Source: Patagioenas fasciata
Lineage: Eukaryota > Chordata > Aves > Columbiformes > Columbidae
Direction of reading: 5' to 3'
Length of the DNA stretch: 64,000 nt
Assembly (NCBI RefSeq): GCF_037038585.1
Contig: NC_092521.1
Coordinates: 50,786,398-50,850,397, forward strand
In this document: piece by piece, positions 29,692-42,990 of the stretch
How positions within the stretch are numbered: position 1 is the stretch's first letter
Layout of the letters: the number at the start of each line of letters is the position of its first letter
Translations under genes and position numbers: made by a program
Notes under the pieces: generated by a model
Told to the model about the DNA's origin: nothing
What the model saw: only the letters and a program-made list of their open reading frames with translations
Databases searched by the model: none

Positions 29692-29971
29692 GTAGGTGGA
29701 TGGCTCCTGCCTCGGAAGGTATGCGCAGACATACCACAGGAGGTAGGATGGAGACCGAGGTGGGATGAGACGTGTGGGGCCCCACCGACAGGCAAAATGC
29801 GTGTAGCTTCCTTTTCCCTTGCCCCCTTCCCACTGCAGACGCCGCTTTTCCCCTTCATTTGATCTCCCGAAGTCTCGGAGGCACCGCGGAGGCAGGTCCC
29901 GGCCGGGCGCGTCCCACCCCCACCGGCCACAGATAAGAGATGATGCTAATTCACCTCCGAGGAGGCGACGC

Positions 29972-30240
29972 CTTCCTTTTTTTTTTTTTTCCTACTTTCT
30001 CCTTTCTTTTTTCTTTTTTTTTTTTTCCTTTTTGTTTTCCTTTGTTTTTCTTTTCTTCTCTTATCTTTTCTCTTTTCTCCTGTCCCCTTTCCTTTCCTTT
30101 CCTTTCCTTTCCTTTCCTTTCCTTTCCTTTCCTTTCCTTTCCTTTCCTTTCCTTTCCTTTCCTTTCCTTTCCTTTCCTTTCCTTTCCTTTCCTTTCCTTT
30201 CCTTTCCTTTCCTTTCCTTTCCTTCTCCCCCTCCCCCCCT
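29972..30240 (+). repeat. Long pyrimidine tract flanking the microsatellite
   Basis: Apart from a few A and G, about 265 bases are C or T, first T-rich (29975-30075) and then CCTTT units and C-rich sequence. It lies about 5.7 kb upstream of the GATA6 promoter. Confidence 0.9.
30086..30224 (+). repeat. Pentanucleotide microsatellite (CCTTT)27
   Basis: Twenty-seven exact CCTTT units from 30086 to 30220 plus a partial unit, with no interruptions. It is embedded in a nearly pure pyrimidine tract from about 29972 to 30239. Uninterrupted length suggests high mutability and possible triplex formation. The opposite strand reads as an open frame of repeating KERKG residues, which is not a gene. Confidence 0.98.
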
Positions 30241-33200
30241 GCCCAGCTAATGGCTTTGCGGACACAGCCCTCTATGCTAAATGTATAAATATAAACGTTC
30301 TCCGTTTGAATACCACAATTTCCATTTCGTCCGTGTAATCACTGGCAATGTTTATACATTTCGCCTCAGCCTCCAGGACCAAAGAAGCTGTTCAAATAAT
30401 TCACGCTTTTTGATTACTTTAGGAAAAGGCAGATTTGTACAGCCTTTATTGTTGCTCATGTTGAATTTTTAATTCAATATTAAAGGACATCAGTATTTTC
30501 AAACAATTAAAAAAATTATAAGGCCCAGAAGATGCGTATAACTAGGTGGCTATAATGTATTGTTTCATTGCTTTTATTGATTAATTTTAAAAGGCCACAG
30601 GTGACTGAATTTTAAGGAGTCAAACGACTTTATTTTAATTCCAGTTAGATGAATATGAGTAAGAAGTAGTGTAGTCTGATACACATACGGATTTTTCATG
30701 CTGTAATAATTTCTTACTTTTTTTTTTACATAAATACACTTTACATACATAATATCTTAATTTATTGTACTTGATGGGTGCAATAACTTTAGTATTTAAA
30801 GATGTAACACAGTTGTAGCAAAGTAGATGGGAGTAATACCAGTGTTACTGGGCTTTTTAGGGTGTGTTTTGTTTGTTGTTTTTGCTTGTTTGTTTGTTTT
30901 CAGTATTTATAATAAGGATAGAGTTATCAGACTTTTTCTGAAGTAACCAGTCCTCCGAGTAAATCAATGTGATGGCAGGCTGTTTCCAAGAAGAGGGAAA
31001 ACAAACAAAAAAAAGACTTAGGCATTTTCAATACACTCTGAACATAATACTATGTAACAGATTTATAGGAAAACTGCAGGGATTTGTTGCTAACATCCAT
31101 CAGTAAACAAGCTGGTATCTGAATCTTGCATTTAGCATTTACTGATGAGAATCAAATGTAGGTTTTGCCACACACAACTGTAATATTCACCTGTGAAATA
31201 ATGCAAAAAAAAAAAAAAAAGTTTGACTATAAATTCACATGTATCGTTTGCTTTGCTTCAGCCTTGCAGCAGCACATTTTCATTGTTGTGATATTGGTGT
31301 AAGCTGATTTTTCTGATAGTGAATCATTCACTGATTTGACTGAATATGAATCTGTTCTTACAAAGAAGCCTTGTTTCTGTGCCTCTCCTCATGTATCCAG
31401 ATCTTAAAATGATCTAAGGCTACTCATTCAGCTGAAATTCGTCCTCATTCACAATGACCAAAGCATGAAGAGCCAGTTCCACGGACCTCCATGGAAATAC
31501 CCCTTGAAGCAATAAACCTTTCTAAAGGCTCGGCTCTGAGCTTAGTAACAAGAATTGCTCGGCCCTTCAAGTCACAGCTGCAGCTTAACCAAGCTGTCCT
31601 TAAGCAGATCCTGTCCCCAAACCCAGATTAATATTTGGACACTTAATGCAGAGCTTTCTGCTCTCAGAGCTTGGAAACTGTTGGTCCCAAATAAACGCTG
31701 TCAGCACTAACCCTGCAACTACCGTAGTTCCTATAATGAAGCTAACAAGGTTAAGGCAAATGGTCCCTGTGCTTTATGTCAGGTTCTATCAAGTTTATCA
31801 GTATCTCTTTTCAATGCAGATGCCATGCACTTGCATGGACACTAAGGATGGCAGAGTGAATACCTTCCAGCTCCACGGCCAGCATGGCCCTATAAGCTTC
31901 CATTGCCCTTACAGAAAGGTAACAAGAGTAGAATCTCGTGATGTCACAGCTAAATCCAACAGCAGCAGATTATTGGAGGCCTGGGAGTGCTGGGAGAGGA
32001 AAACTCAGCAGTGTTCAACTGGCTTTAGGGCTTTTCTCTGGCTATTCCCCCAAATACCCCTAATGCAACATTCTATGAAGTCCCCACCTCTGCAGGCCAC
32101 CAACCTGTTTGTAATGATCACAGCCTTGGGGAAAAATACATGTATCAAAGTGTTTCAGCTAAGCAAAACTCCTTCCCTCCAAAAAAGCTCATATCAGTGA
32201 AAACATTTGCTTTTATCCAAAATATAGGTTTTGAGCCTGTTTTCTAATTATTTAACACTTTAAATAAAAATATCAACCTCGGCACAAATTATCAACTGGG
32301 TTCGTTATGAGTGGGTAGACAAAGCATTTTGCCTTTTCCTCTCTCTTTCAGTTCGATAATGGGTCATATCTGGGGTGGTAGGAAAGGTCTGTCATGCTGG
32401 GACCGGCAAACAAGATCCTCCTCCCTGCCCAGCCACTAGAAACCACAGCAAAACCTCTTGTTTTCTGCCTGGTCACCAGGGTACAGCAAAAGCAACAACC
32501 CTCGAACTGGCTTAAACTGCCATCTGTGCTTCGGGTTTAAAGTTTTAAACATTTTTCTATGTGGAAAGGTAGGGGCTAACACAAACGCGACCCAAGATAC
32601 TTCCCCCGTGGAACTGGAGGAGAGTGTAATTCAACCTAAAACAGAATTGAAGCTATACTATTATTCTAGCCCTTATTACCTAGAAGAACAGTTACTAGTC
32701 ATCTCACAAACTGTGTCTATGAACTGTGCTAAGTTTTCAAATTCATTTGGTTTTGCTTTTGATTGCTTCAACAGAATTGTTGAATGACATTTCCTCTAAC
32801 AGGAGTTTTCCAAACAAATTAACTTCATTTCTGCTTGCAAGAAATGGAAAAAAAACATATTTTGCTGGTGCCTGCTTGGAAATATGTGTGCCTCTGAGGT
32901 CCAGAAGGTGACATATCTTCCACAAGTGTTTCCTCTAATAATGGTAGAGAGGAGAAACTAATGGTTGTTGACCGTAGCTACTAGGAGGTTAAAAATATTC
33001 TGTACAGAAATATGCTAAACGTAGCTCAGTATTTGAACTTGTGGAGCATAGAGCTGACTAGGATGAATCCAAGGAGAGAATCGGAAAGCAAAAAATTAAA
33101 CCTGAACTGGGAAAGGAGGCCTCCTGAATTTAAAAGGGCTATGCACTTGGATGAAATGGGCAGGAAGGTCTTGGCTGACTGTTAAATGTGAATATTTAAC

Positions 33201-36200
33201 ATTAAATCTTCATATCAGCTGGGCATTTTGGATACAGACAGCATTACTACAGCAAAAGCAGAGTAAGTTTGCCATCTTGTTATGGTTAGGATAGAATTTG
33301 AGAGAAATGCTAAGTGGATGTGAAGGGGGCGCTGATGGGAACAATCTCATTCAGCACTCTCTGACTGTTTTTAAGCAAACAGAAAAAAATACAAGTTTGG
33401 AGGCAGCAAGTCGGCACAGTGGGCCAGAGCTGTGGTAACAAGGGGTGTCATTGCCCTGGTGCAATACAAAGGGAGAAGGACATACCCACCTTCTTGCTGC
33501 CTGGAAGATGGGGTGTGCACCCCCGCCCCTGCACCCCATGATGGCAGCAGGACCCAGGAAGACACCCAAATGTGCTCTTCCTCCTCCCAAGGAAGAATTG
33601 CTGCCCTGGGTCAAAATCCCCAAAGCAGGCACAGAGCTATGGCAAATCACCCCATGGGATTTCAGAGGCTGGGGCTGGCTCATGGGCTGCATTCAACTCA
33701 CCCAACTCTTTGTGTAAAAACGCAATCCAGCACACTGAGAACTATACTTCACTAAAAGGAATAACAATGTGTATCCTTTGTGGTATTCAGTGTCAGGACG
33801 CTTCGCAGTATCTGTCAGTCTGAATGTCAAAAAGATGCTGTTTAAAGGATTCCATTTATTTGTCAGTCCTCTATTTGGAAAGGAGAAACCTGCTGTGTAA
33901 AGCTCAAGAAGTAAATAAAGTCTAATGCTGAAGGACCAGACTCCAGTGGGAATTTTGATGGAGAAAGGCCTGCACGAGTTGACCTATTTAATTAAAATGT
34001 AATAAAATGCAATTTCCTTTACATCATTACACTCTCGTATCAGCCTTAGAGTCACAAATTTGTTAAAAGCTGAGCAAAATGATTCATCTGTGTTACTTCT
34101 TGGTAAAAAAATAGAAGTAAAAGGATGCTTTTAAAGAAATGTGTTTGGGGAGTACTGACAGTATTAAAAAGGGTAATGACTTAATTATTTTTGTTGATGT
34201 CAGTTATTCATTTGCGGGCCATCAAGCTATAAACCAAGATAATTTATTGACTGCAATATAAACTGGATAGGTGCCATATTATTCAAGAAAAACAATACAC
34301 AGCAAAAACAATAGAGAAGAGGTAATTTGTACAGAGTTCATGAGACAATTATATCATCTAATTATGAAACTGACTCACTATGCCCTTGGCTCTATTTATT
34401 AGAAGAGAATTGGAGGACATACTAAACATACTGAGAGTCTAATAATTTAAATTTAAAACTTGCCTGCACACCGAAGTGTTCAGGAACTGGTGAAATCCAG
34501 CACATTCAGGAATATCGAAGGAGGATGCCTTGATTTGGTATTCAGGATACTACTTCATTTTTGTGTGCACTGGAAATTAAACTTCTGCCCCATTTTGCTG
34601 AAAAGTGCTTTGAAATTCAATCAATATCACAGAAAACATTTAATAATGTAATGAGTTACTTATTTCAAAGCACGACAGCAGTTTAAAAACTCTCTGTATT
34701 TTATGTGCTTCACTACCTCAGTGCTTCTCTGGAGTAATCCAGCAGAAGTATTTGGATGCAAGTGGACGCGTTTCACATTCAAACAGAAGTAAATCTTTCA
34801 GGTGTCTGAACTGTAAGACATAACCAGGGGTCTGCACAGAAACGACCACGATCAAAACAAAAGCAAGTTGCTGAATTATTCTCCAAATTGCCAAGTTGTA
34901 GCTGCACTGCAGCCTTTTGAACTCTTCAGATGTTTTTCCTTGAACTTTGAATGCTATTTAAGGATGTACAAATATTTTCCTTGTCGATCATGTAGTGAAC
35001 CTCATTAAATAAAACTGTTCTTTTGCATCTCTTCAGATGTTTTTTATCCTGAGCTTTACTGCACACTTTGTATCTGAATAGATTTTAACGGGTAACATCT
35101 AGCCATGCTATAACAAATTGTGGAGGAGGTTAATATTCAGGATGATTATAAGGAGTATTTGTTTATAAAACAGGGAAAAACCTCAGTGTCTCTTTATTTG
35201 TTTTTATTAATAATAATACTGGCTTGCATACGATACTTTTTAAAGTGAAGGTTATGAGGATCTAGGAGACAGAATAGCAAACAGAAGGCCTGGGAGACCT
35301 GGGTCTGAGTTTTATCCAGGAAGGGAAGGCACTATTCTGCATGTTGCGAGGTGTAATTCTACAGCACACTGGCAATCCTGGCTTAAGAAATCCTCTCCCT
35401 CTGCCAGGGGGGACTCCTCTGCTTGGAGGATTCACCTCGGTGCCAGCGCAGCATTCCACTGCCTTCTCCTAGTTGTGTTAATGAAATTCCCTGCGGGACC
35501 ACACTGGAAGAAAGACCATTGAAAGGATCACAATTAAAAATAGCTCCCCTTCTCCTCCTCCTGCGAATGGTTTATTTTTAACTTCCATCACTTCAGTGCT
35601 CTGATTTAAGCACTGTTCTACACACAGCTGTTTTGGCACAGTTGAGGAGGTGACAAACTGCAGGACAGAGGTGGGAACAAGCATCTGGGATAGGAGCTGG
35701 TCACAACAGCTTAGCTGCCAAAGGGAGAGTATCATGGGACTATGATGTGATAGTTCATTGTATGACCTTAAACTTTGCCTTTCCTGACTGTTTTCATGGC
35801 CATGTAGCATCCCTGCTGCAAATCAGCTACAGGAGTCCTGGACCAGTATTGCTTTCCTACCCTAACCTGGCTCATTTACTTTAGAGATTTCCAGTTATCT
35901 GAGTTATATGGCAGAGAAACACAGTGTAGGCAAAGCCTCAGCTGATTCACGAGGTCTGTATCCTTAAAGATGAATTTAGATGGCTAACTCAGTCAGTGGA
36001 AGGCTTAAAAGGACAGGGTTAGGAGCAGGCACATAGTCAGGGTCAACGCCTTGGCCATAGGGCAACAGCCACCTACACGCCTCAGCTGTGTTCCGTTGGG
36101 GATCTCTGATCACAGCCTTAAGTGTTTTGCTTACATACTAAGGATCAAGCTGTATATGTGATTCAGGACTGAGTAAGAACTTCTGAAGGGTCATTTTGGT

Positions 36201-38847
36201 CAGGATTTGGGAGTCTTGCATCTTTTCTTAAAGCACAGGCCATGAGTCACTTGCTGAAATCTCCTTTCTTATCTGTTCAACTTCCTGCCATTTCATGGAC
36301 TTCAGGGGATGGTGGGCCTTTGATTTCTTCTGTCCTCTGCCTGTGACTTTTGTCTCTTGAGGACTCAAAAGCTACAACCTAATTTGAATTTTTGGATACA
36401 ACTGTGTAAGCACTTGGGCAAACTTGCATAGCCTTTTAGCATACAGGAAGTCAGATAATATCTAATCTTCTCCCCATTAGCGTAAAAGCGTGTCCCTAGC
36501 ACACTATTAACCAAAGTATTCCAGAGCAGACAACACATTACATCATATAATCCATCTTACAATTCCTTATATTAAAAGCATCTGACTTGTTCACGTGTGA
36601 TAGCGTCACAGCATGACAACATCCAGAACCTACTGAACTCAATGGAAGAAATACCAATTCAGATGAGTTGAAAACTCTCCTTTAGTGCCTCAGATAACTC
36701 ATCCTACCCATCACCATCTGAGCTTTCAGCCTCCACCGTGTTCATCAGCCACTACTCTTACTTCTAGTCTTGACGTAGATTAGAGACCTAGAAGATTTTG
36801 CTACTGATGACCAGTATTTCTGGCAGATTTAAGACTTCAGTGTCAAACTTTTCAGTAAGAAGACTGCCTGCATAAGTACATTGGTTCTCTTCTCCTAACA
36901 CACTGTTCCAGTTCCTCCACGGAGGCTAGTAGGACTTCTTGTAATGCAAATAAATTTAAGATAAAATAACGTCACAATAGCTCTAAAAGAGAACTTCCAT
37001 GCTACACTACTTTATTTCGATGGCAAAATCAAAATACCTATTAAAAGTCACCCCTGAAAATCATCTGGCTCACAGAAGTGTGGTTTTGTGACGGAAAGGG
37101 TTTGCCCAAGCTTGGCTGAACCAGGTTGGATCATGAGGACCCACAACCCTTCAAGAGCTCTGTGGAGGCTTAGTCCTTTGTTATCTGCAGAATTGGCCTT
37201 GGAACCTTTTCTTCATACTATGGTGAGATATAAACTTACATGTGCAGCTGCTTCATGTTTATCTGCCATTTCTAAATTCCTTCCCATCACACAGAGTGGG
37301 TAGGTTCTCACTGATCTCAGTGACTTTACTTGCACTGGAATATTTTCTGTTTGCCTGTGAACCTCATTTGTGCCTTTTTTTTGTCCTTGCTTCCCAGAGG
37401 TGAAGCATTAAACAGCCCGTAAAGAATATACAGAATCTATACACTCACTCTGAAGACTATATTACATGGTATGTAAACATCTTTTTTAATAATGTATTTT
37501 CCTAGTTACTCTTATATATGCATCAAGATTGCAGTCATTTCAGAGAAGATTCATGCTACACATAAAAAGCCCTTACCAGTCAGCCAAAATGCCAAGAAAA
37601 AAAAAAATAGGTAGACAGGCAACTAATCCTGTTTGGAGCTGTCAGATTGTGACCTGAAGCATGCTTTTGGAGCATAGGCAAAAATCAGATTCTTTCCCAA
37701 ATGAGAGACAATAGGATGGTTTAACTATGGAAATCTAAATGATGAACACACCGTTGCTGCCTGCACAGAGAATATTCCCAAGAAGACAACTGATCTGACA
37801 TGGTCATAGCGAATGCTTACAACTGCCAGACAGGCGGTACTGACTCAAAGCTCCCAGTCCTGCCTCCCTTTCTTGGCTATAGCTTATGTAAGAGAGTAGA
37901 AAGAAGAAAAGCCCATGGAATAATGAAGAAGAATGCAATAAATATACGCAAGCCTGTCTACTTGTTTTAGTGGTTAATGCCACTAGAGAAACCCTGCAGA
38001 GCTTTAAGCAATTTTCAGTGATGATGATTTATGAAGCCCTTTTAAAAACTTCATTAAGGGGTCAGAGAGATTTAAGTGGCCTCACAAGCTTCGCACAGAG
38101 CCAAGAGATTCACTTTGCAGAAACTCAGCCAAAGGCAGCGAGGGGAGAGTTGGCTTGCAAGGACTCCTCAGATGCTCCAGCCTGGGAGGAACGATGCTGG
38201 GTACCCAATGGATCCTGGCAGTACAGCGTGCTGACAAAATCCCAAACAGGGCTGCAGTGCATAAGACAGTTAAACAAAGCTGTTTAGCAAAAGTAGTGGC
38301 AATAAATAGAGCTAAGGCCAGTGTAGTATGCTAAGCCAAGTCTGCATACACTGCTCATGGATCTCTCTTCTTCTAGCTTCCTTCAGTTTGTCCAAAATAT
38401 GGTATTTTTGTTGTTTGTATGTGATGTGTTTTCCTCTTTCTGACAACAGGCATTGCCTGAATCCCTTCAAGTCATAGCTCTGAATCTTACCTTCCATGCT
38501 GATGCCTCCAAGCAGTTGTTTAGAACTGTGATTATTTAGATATAAATAGCAGCACTCATTAACCTAGCAATCACTTACTCCTAGCTATGAAAATGCCAGT
38601 TGGGTTGGTTTGTTTGTGTTTTTGAGAGAGAGAAGGTGGTGGTGGTAGGTGGGAAGGGGAATGTTCCCTGGGTGCTGTTGTTATCACTCCTCTGTCTCGC
38701 CGCGAGCCAAGGAATGTTTCATCTGCGCCCTGCAGAGCTTTGCTGGGCTCTATTCCGCTGCTGCTGAGGTGGGTGTGCATCATGCATGTCTTGTAAACAT
38801 GGTTCATGGACTGACGGATTGGGTCAGCCCCATAAAAAAAAAAAAAT

Positions 38848-38945
38848 CCTGGACTTTTTTTTATTTGTTTGGTTGGTTTTGGTTTTTTGGGGGGGTGGTT
38901 TGTGTGTGTGTGTTTTTGGTTTTTTGTTTTGTTTTTTGTTTTTAA
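38848..38945 (+). repeat. T/G-rich low-complexity tract
   Basis: About 100 bases of mostly T and G, including GGGGGGG and a (GT)n core. Similar tracts occur at about 50500-50575, 57438-57573 and 61955-62010. Confidence 0.85.
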
Positions 38946-41900
38946 TAGGCATGCAGCAAAATAAGGTCTGGTTGCTGGCAAAGCCAGCAAAGCTTGACAG
39001 AGTGAGAGATGAAGGCTATTCTGGTAGAGTCACAGGAAAAACTACCATTCCCTTTGGCTTGCTGAAGCTGCCCAGCCATGGAGAAGCAGCCGTGATGGAA
39101 CATATGTCATGAGCTATTATACAATCCAGTATAAACCAAGGCAGCAGATCTCCTCCAGAAGCTGTGTTTCAGCTTGACTGCCCACCTGAGGCAAACACCC
39201 TTCACTAGATGGCTTATAACCCAAAATGTGGTGCTTCAGATGAAGTGTGGGAGGCATCATGCAGCCTCTCAGCAACTACACGGGAGGGGAGAGCCTTCCC
39301 TGGATCTAGAAAGAAGGTAAAAAGAGAAAGACAGTAGAAGACACAAAATGGTAGAGACCTGAAAAATCTGCAGTAAGAAGAGAAATGCTGGGCTGTGCCA
39401 TCAAAGACCTTCCTCACCTCATGTCCCTTTCCAACAGCTGTCAGCATCGGGCACTTACAGAAACCTCCCAAAAAAAGCCTGCATGAGGCTGTCCCTCTCC
39501 TGCTTTTTTTCTCACATCCCCAGCATGTTAAATAGCTTCAAATCTGAATGCCTTCAGCATGAATTGAAGTGGGTTCCTGCATATGTTGTTAGAAGGAGAA
39601 TCTCATAAAGGAGTCAGTTTAACAATTAATTTTCATTACTTTAGGGGATCTTGCCCCAGCCCTCATTCAGGAACATACTTTTAATATTCATGGAGCTTAC
39701 AGCACCTGCTTCACACTAATTGAAAGGGATGAAGGGAACTATATGCTTGTAAGTGGGGCTTCTCAATCAGGTTTCATGGCAGAATGGCTCAAGGCAGAGG
39801 CAGCCTCCAGTAAGGGTTAAATTTCTAGATGATGCAACAGTCAACATTCAGTCACCTCTCTGGGTGACAGCACAATCTGGCACTACTTTAGCATCTGTCA
39901 GATACTCTGCATTGGCTCTAGAGTCTCCAAATCAAGCCGTAGCAACACTTCCCGGACAGTTATTTGAGAAACAACTCAATATTAACGAACAGCATAAGGA
40001 AGTTTACTTATTGTCACCTGCATCCTGCAGAGGTTCTTAAAGGAGAAAAGGGCCTACCTTGCTGCCTTCATTTGAATACAATAATTTCTGGTGCATTCCT
40101 GAAGGTGTCCTCCCATCTGAAGGAGCCAGCAGAGGTTGGGTAGTAAGTCAATCACCATCGGGGCTGTCAGGAAGGAGAAAATTCCCTCATGACAGTGAGT
40201 CATGAGATGTCGGCTTTGACAAGGAGAACTATTACAGAAGAGCCAATTGCGTAATATCCCAAAGAAGAGCAATTAAGTGACTTCATTGATACAAGTTTTG
40301 CATGTGCTACATGCTACAAATAGCAACTTCATTCAGGCTGTTTCAATGACACATGCTAGAGATAGGAAGAGCCAAGATAATAATGTTTTGTGGTGGCATT
40401 TTGGGAAACTGGGGATTCGGAATTTTTCCAGAGTGGGAAATTCATTTTTTTTCACTGAAGACTTTGTTTTGATTTCAAGCACTGCTGACTGTGCACTGTT
40501 GCCACATTTTTTAGATGATAGCTTTTTTATTGCTCCCTGGACTGTAGAGCACAGAGAGATTCCTGCAGAAGACAAAGAGTCTTCTGAGGCATATGCTATA
40601 AAAGTGGAAGGAATTTGCTCCAGATCTGCCATAAATATGGGGCCACCTCACTTTATCTAAGTACCTCCACGTCAGGAGCATTTCTCTTGCACACCCTATG
40701 GAGACTGGGGATACAGGGTGACAAAGAGAAGCAGTGGGTGGCTCTGGCACCCAGTGTCTGAATTCTCTGGGTGCTGGTGTCAGTGCTGGGTGCCAATAGT
40801 TGACTCCACAGACCCAAGGTGTGACACATTGCATCTCTGACGCTCTGACCCAGCTGCCACTGCTTGTGAGATGTTGCAATGGCTCAGCCAGGAGAGAAAA
40901 GCTCTCCTGGGGGCTGCTATATGTAAGCCTACATGACCCAGTAGGCAAAACCCTGACCTGTATGGTTTAGGGTAGTAGCAACTGCAGAGAGTAAAAGCAC
41001 TTGGAGGGATCAATAACAGCTCCAGAAAATAAATTTACAGTAAAGTGTACCCTGATCCTCCCCTGGAGCCATATTCATAGGATGCCAAAGCAGGAAGTAT
41101 CTGAGGTGACAGGAATCCGTGAATCAGGGACCCATTTGTCATTATTGTGAGGGTTTTTTCCCCTTTTTCTCCGTGCAAAACAATACAGGTCATCGTAAAA
41201 TTACTTAGGGACTTGTGCTGATCCCCAGTTAGCATTCCTAAAACTTTTACTCACTTTAGGCTTGTGAGTAAAACAAAAGATAAATCAAAGAAGAATGCCT
41301 CCGTGCTTTTCCTTGAGCCAGTGGGAACCTTGCCAGCATTTGATTTTTTTTTTTAATCTGTTTTCCTCAGCTAATTTAGTTGTGCAAAACTGGCAGCCTC
41401 AAGAAGGAAAGTGTGTGTTACTCTTGTTATACCCAAAAGTGGGTTATATTTCCCATCAGTTCCCTCAAGCAAAACCTGCACACCTGTGAAGCACCATATT
41501 TGTTATTTTTCTCTCTCTGTGAAAGAATTTAGGAACAAGTGAGCAGCAATGTTTGGTGCAAAACTTCTTGGGTTTTGGGTGCTGTCATGGCTCTTACCTG
41601 GGGCTGTCAGCCCAGCCACCACATCCTCTTTACACAGAAGGGAAGGAGAACATTATTCTCTCCTTTCCCCTCCATGTGGTTAAAAGCCACAGGGAATCAG
41701 AGCTGTGCCATCCTGAATTGCTGTGACCAGGTTTCCCAGGGAACCTTTCATACTGGAAAGAAAAAGTGCTACAATTGCTCACCTGCCCATGCATGTACCT
41801 GGACTGTGTGTAGGAACTGGGGCAGGCAGAAGGGTCCCCCCATACCACCCTGGCTCTGGAGGAGCATGAAGCACAGGGAGGAGTGAGAGCATCTGGCATT

Positions 41901-42479
41901 GGCAGCCACCATGAAACTGCTACGTGGGCTCAGATCCCACCTGCTGCATCATCTGGAATGAAATGGAACATTTGAGGGCTGCCTGGTATGATGAAGGAAA
42001 AAGTAAGTGGGTCTTCAGGTAATGGGCTTCAAATAAATAAATTAGACAGTTGCAAAGAGAACATGAATATTTTTTTCTCTGTTGGCAGACAGAAGTGATT
42101 GCATATCACTGTTTAGAAAAGGTATGGGCAATATTAAAGGTCCACCAGAGAAGAGTAGAAAATCCCCATCACCTCTGCTTTTAAGAGTAGGTCAAACACC
42201 TCAGGGGAAAAAGAGGACTAGGAAGCCCTCTGAGATCCGTCCCAACAGACTATACCTCTGGATCTGCAAGAGAGCGATTATCCACATCTGCTGATGGACA
42301 GTGTGGTCACAGGGGAGAGAAACTGCATTCCTCAAATAAATTGTTCATTGAAAATCAGCAACTGGCTCCAGAAACAATCCACTATCAATGTTTTGCCTCA
42401 AACTTAGTCATGAAACCAAGAGGAGTTAAAAAAGGAATGGCTGGGGCTGGAACAAACCCTTATTTCTATAAATTATTTT

Positions 42480-42990
42480 AGCTGTGGAAAATATAAACTG
42501 TGTCTTCCCTGCAGACGCAGCCAAAACTAATCAAAATACTCCTCGTAACACAAAGGAAATACCTCTGGGCTGCGATAAGGAATATGAATGTAGTTCTTTT
42601 ACGTCTCCACTAGCTAATAACAATAAGATGGACTGGTGGCACCGTTTTCAGCACAGAGATTAATAGCCAGGGAGAAAATGAGAAGGAGAAAGTACACTTT
42701 CAGTTTTCTTTCCGATGGCTAATTAAAAAGGCCATATCTGAGAGGAAACGTTGTGGAAATGAGAGCTATTTGGATGTGCCTTCCCCCATATACTATCATT
42801 CTACTTTGTGAGGAATGCTTTATTAACGCTAATCTCATCCTTGTGCTTTGACAGAAGTTACAGTTTCCTTCCTTTGCAGCCGCTAAGGCTCAATTCTATT
42901 ACAGGCTTTGTTTAATGGGAGCATTATTATTTTACTAAATTACTCAGTCTTCTGGGAACAAACTTAACCTTGAACCACACAGCTAAATGG
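42480..42990. promoter_or_regulatory. Candidate non-coding regulatory block
   Basis: This block has no repeats and a dense mix of developmental motifs: GATAAGGAATATG at 42574-42586 (a GATA core touching a TEAD-like GGAATA), CTAATAACAATAAG, CAATAAG and several TAAT cores. It reads like conserved enhancer sequence, but this is a judgement without any alignment. Confidence 0.2.

Larger units (their letters stand above)
24500..29970. other. GC-rich proximal upstream region
   Basis: It alternates AT-rich stretches with CpG-dense stretches (about 27150-27860, 28140-28250, 28540-28850). No exon with family resemblance. Motif clusters at 24843-25036, 26306-26345 and 27011-27172 suggest regulatory function, and an antisense lncRNA could run through it. 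Confidence 0.6.

Noticed and set aside
29951..30265. 104-codon frame of repeating KERKG residues
   Set aside because: Simply the translation of the CCTTT microsatellite.
31646..32200. Open frame of 184 codons upstream of GATA6
   Set aside because: No recognisable family, no CpG promoter and no paralogue signature.
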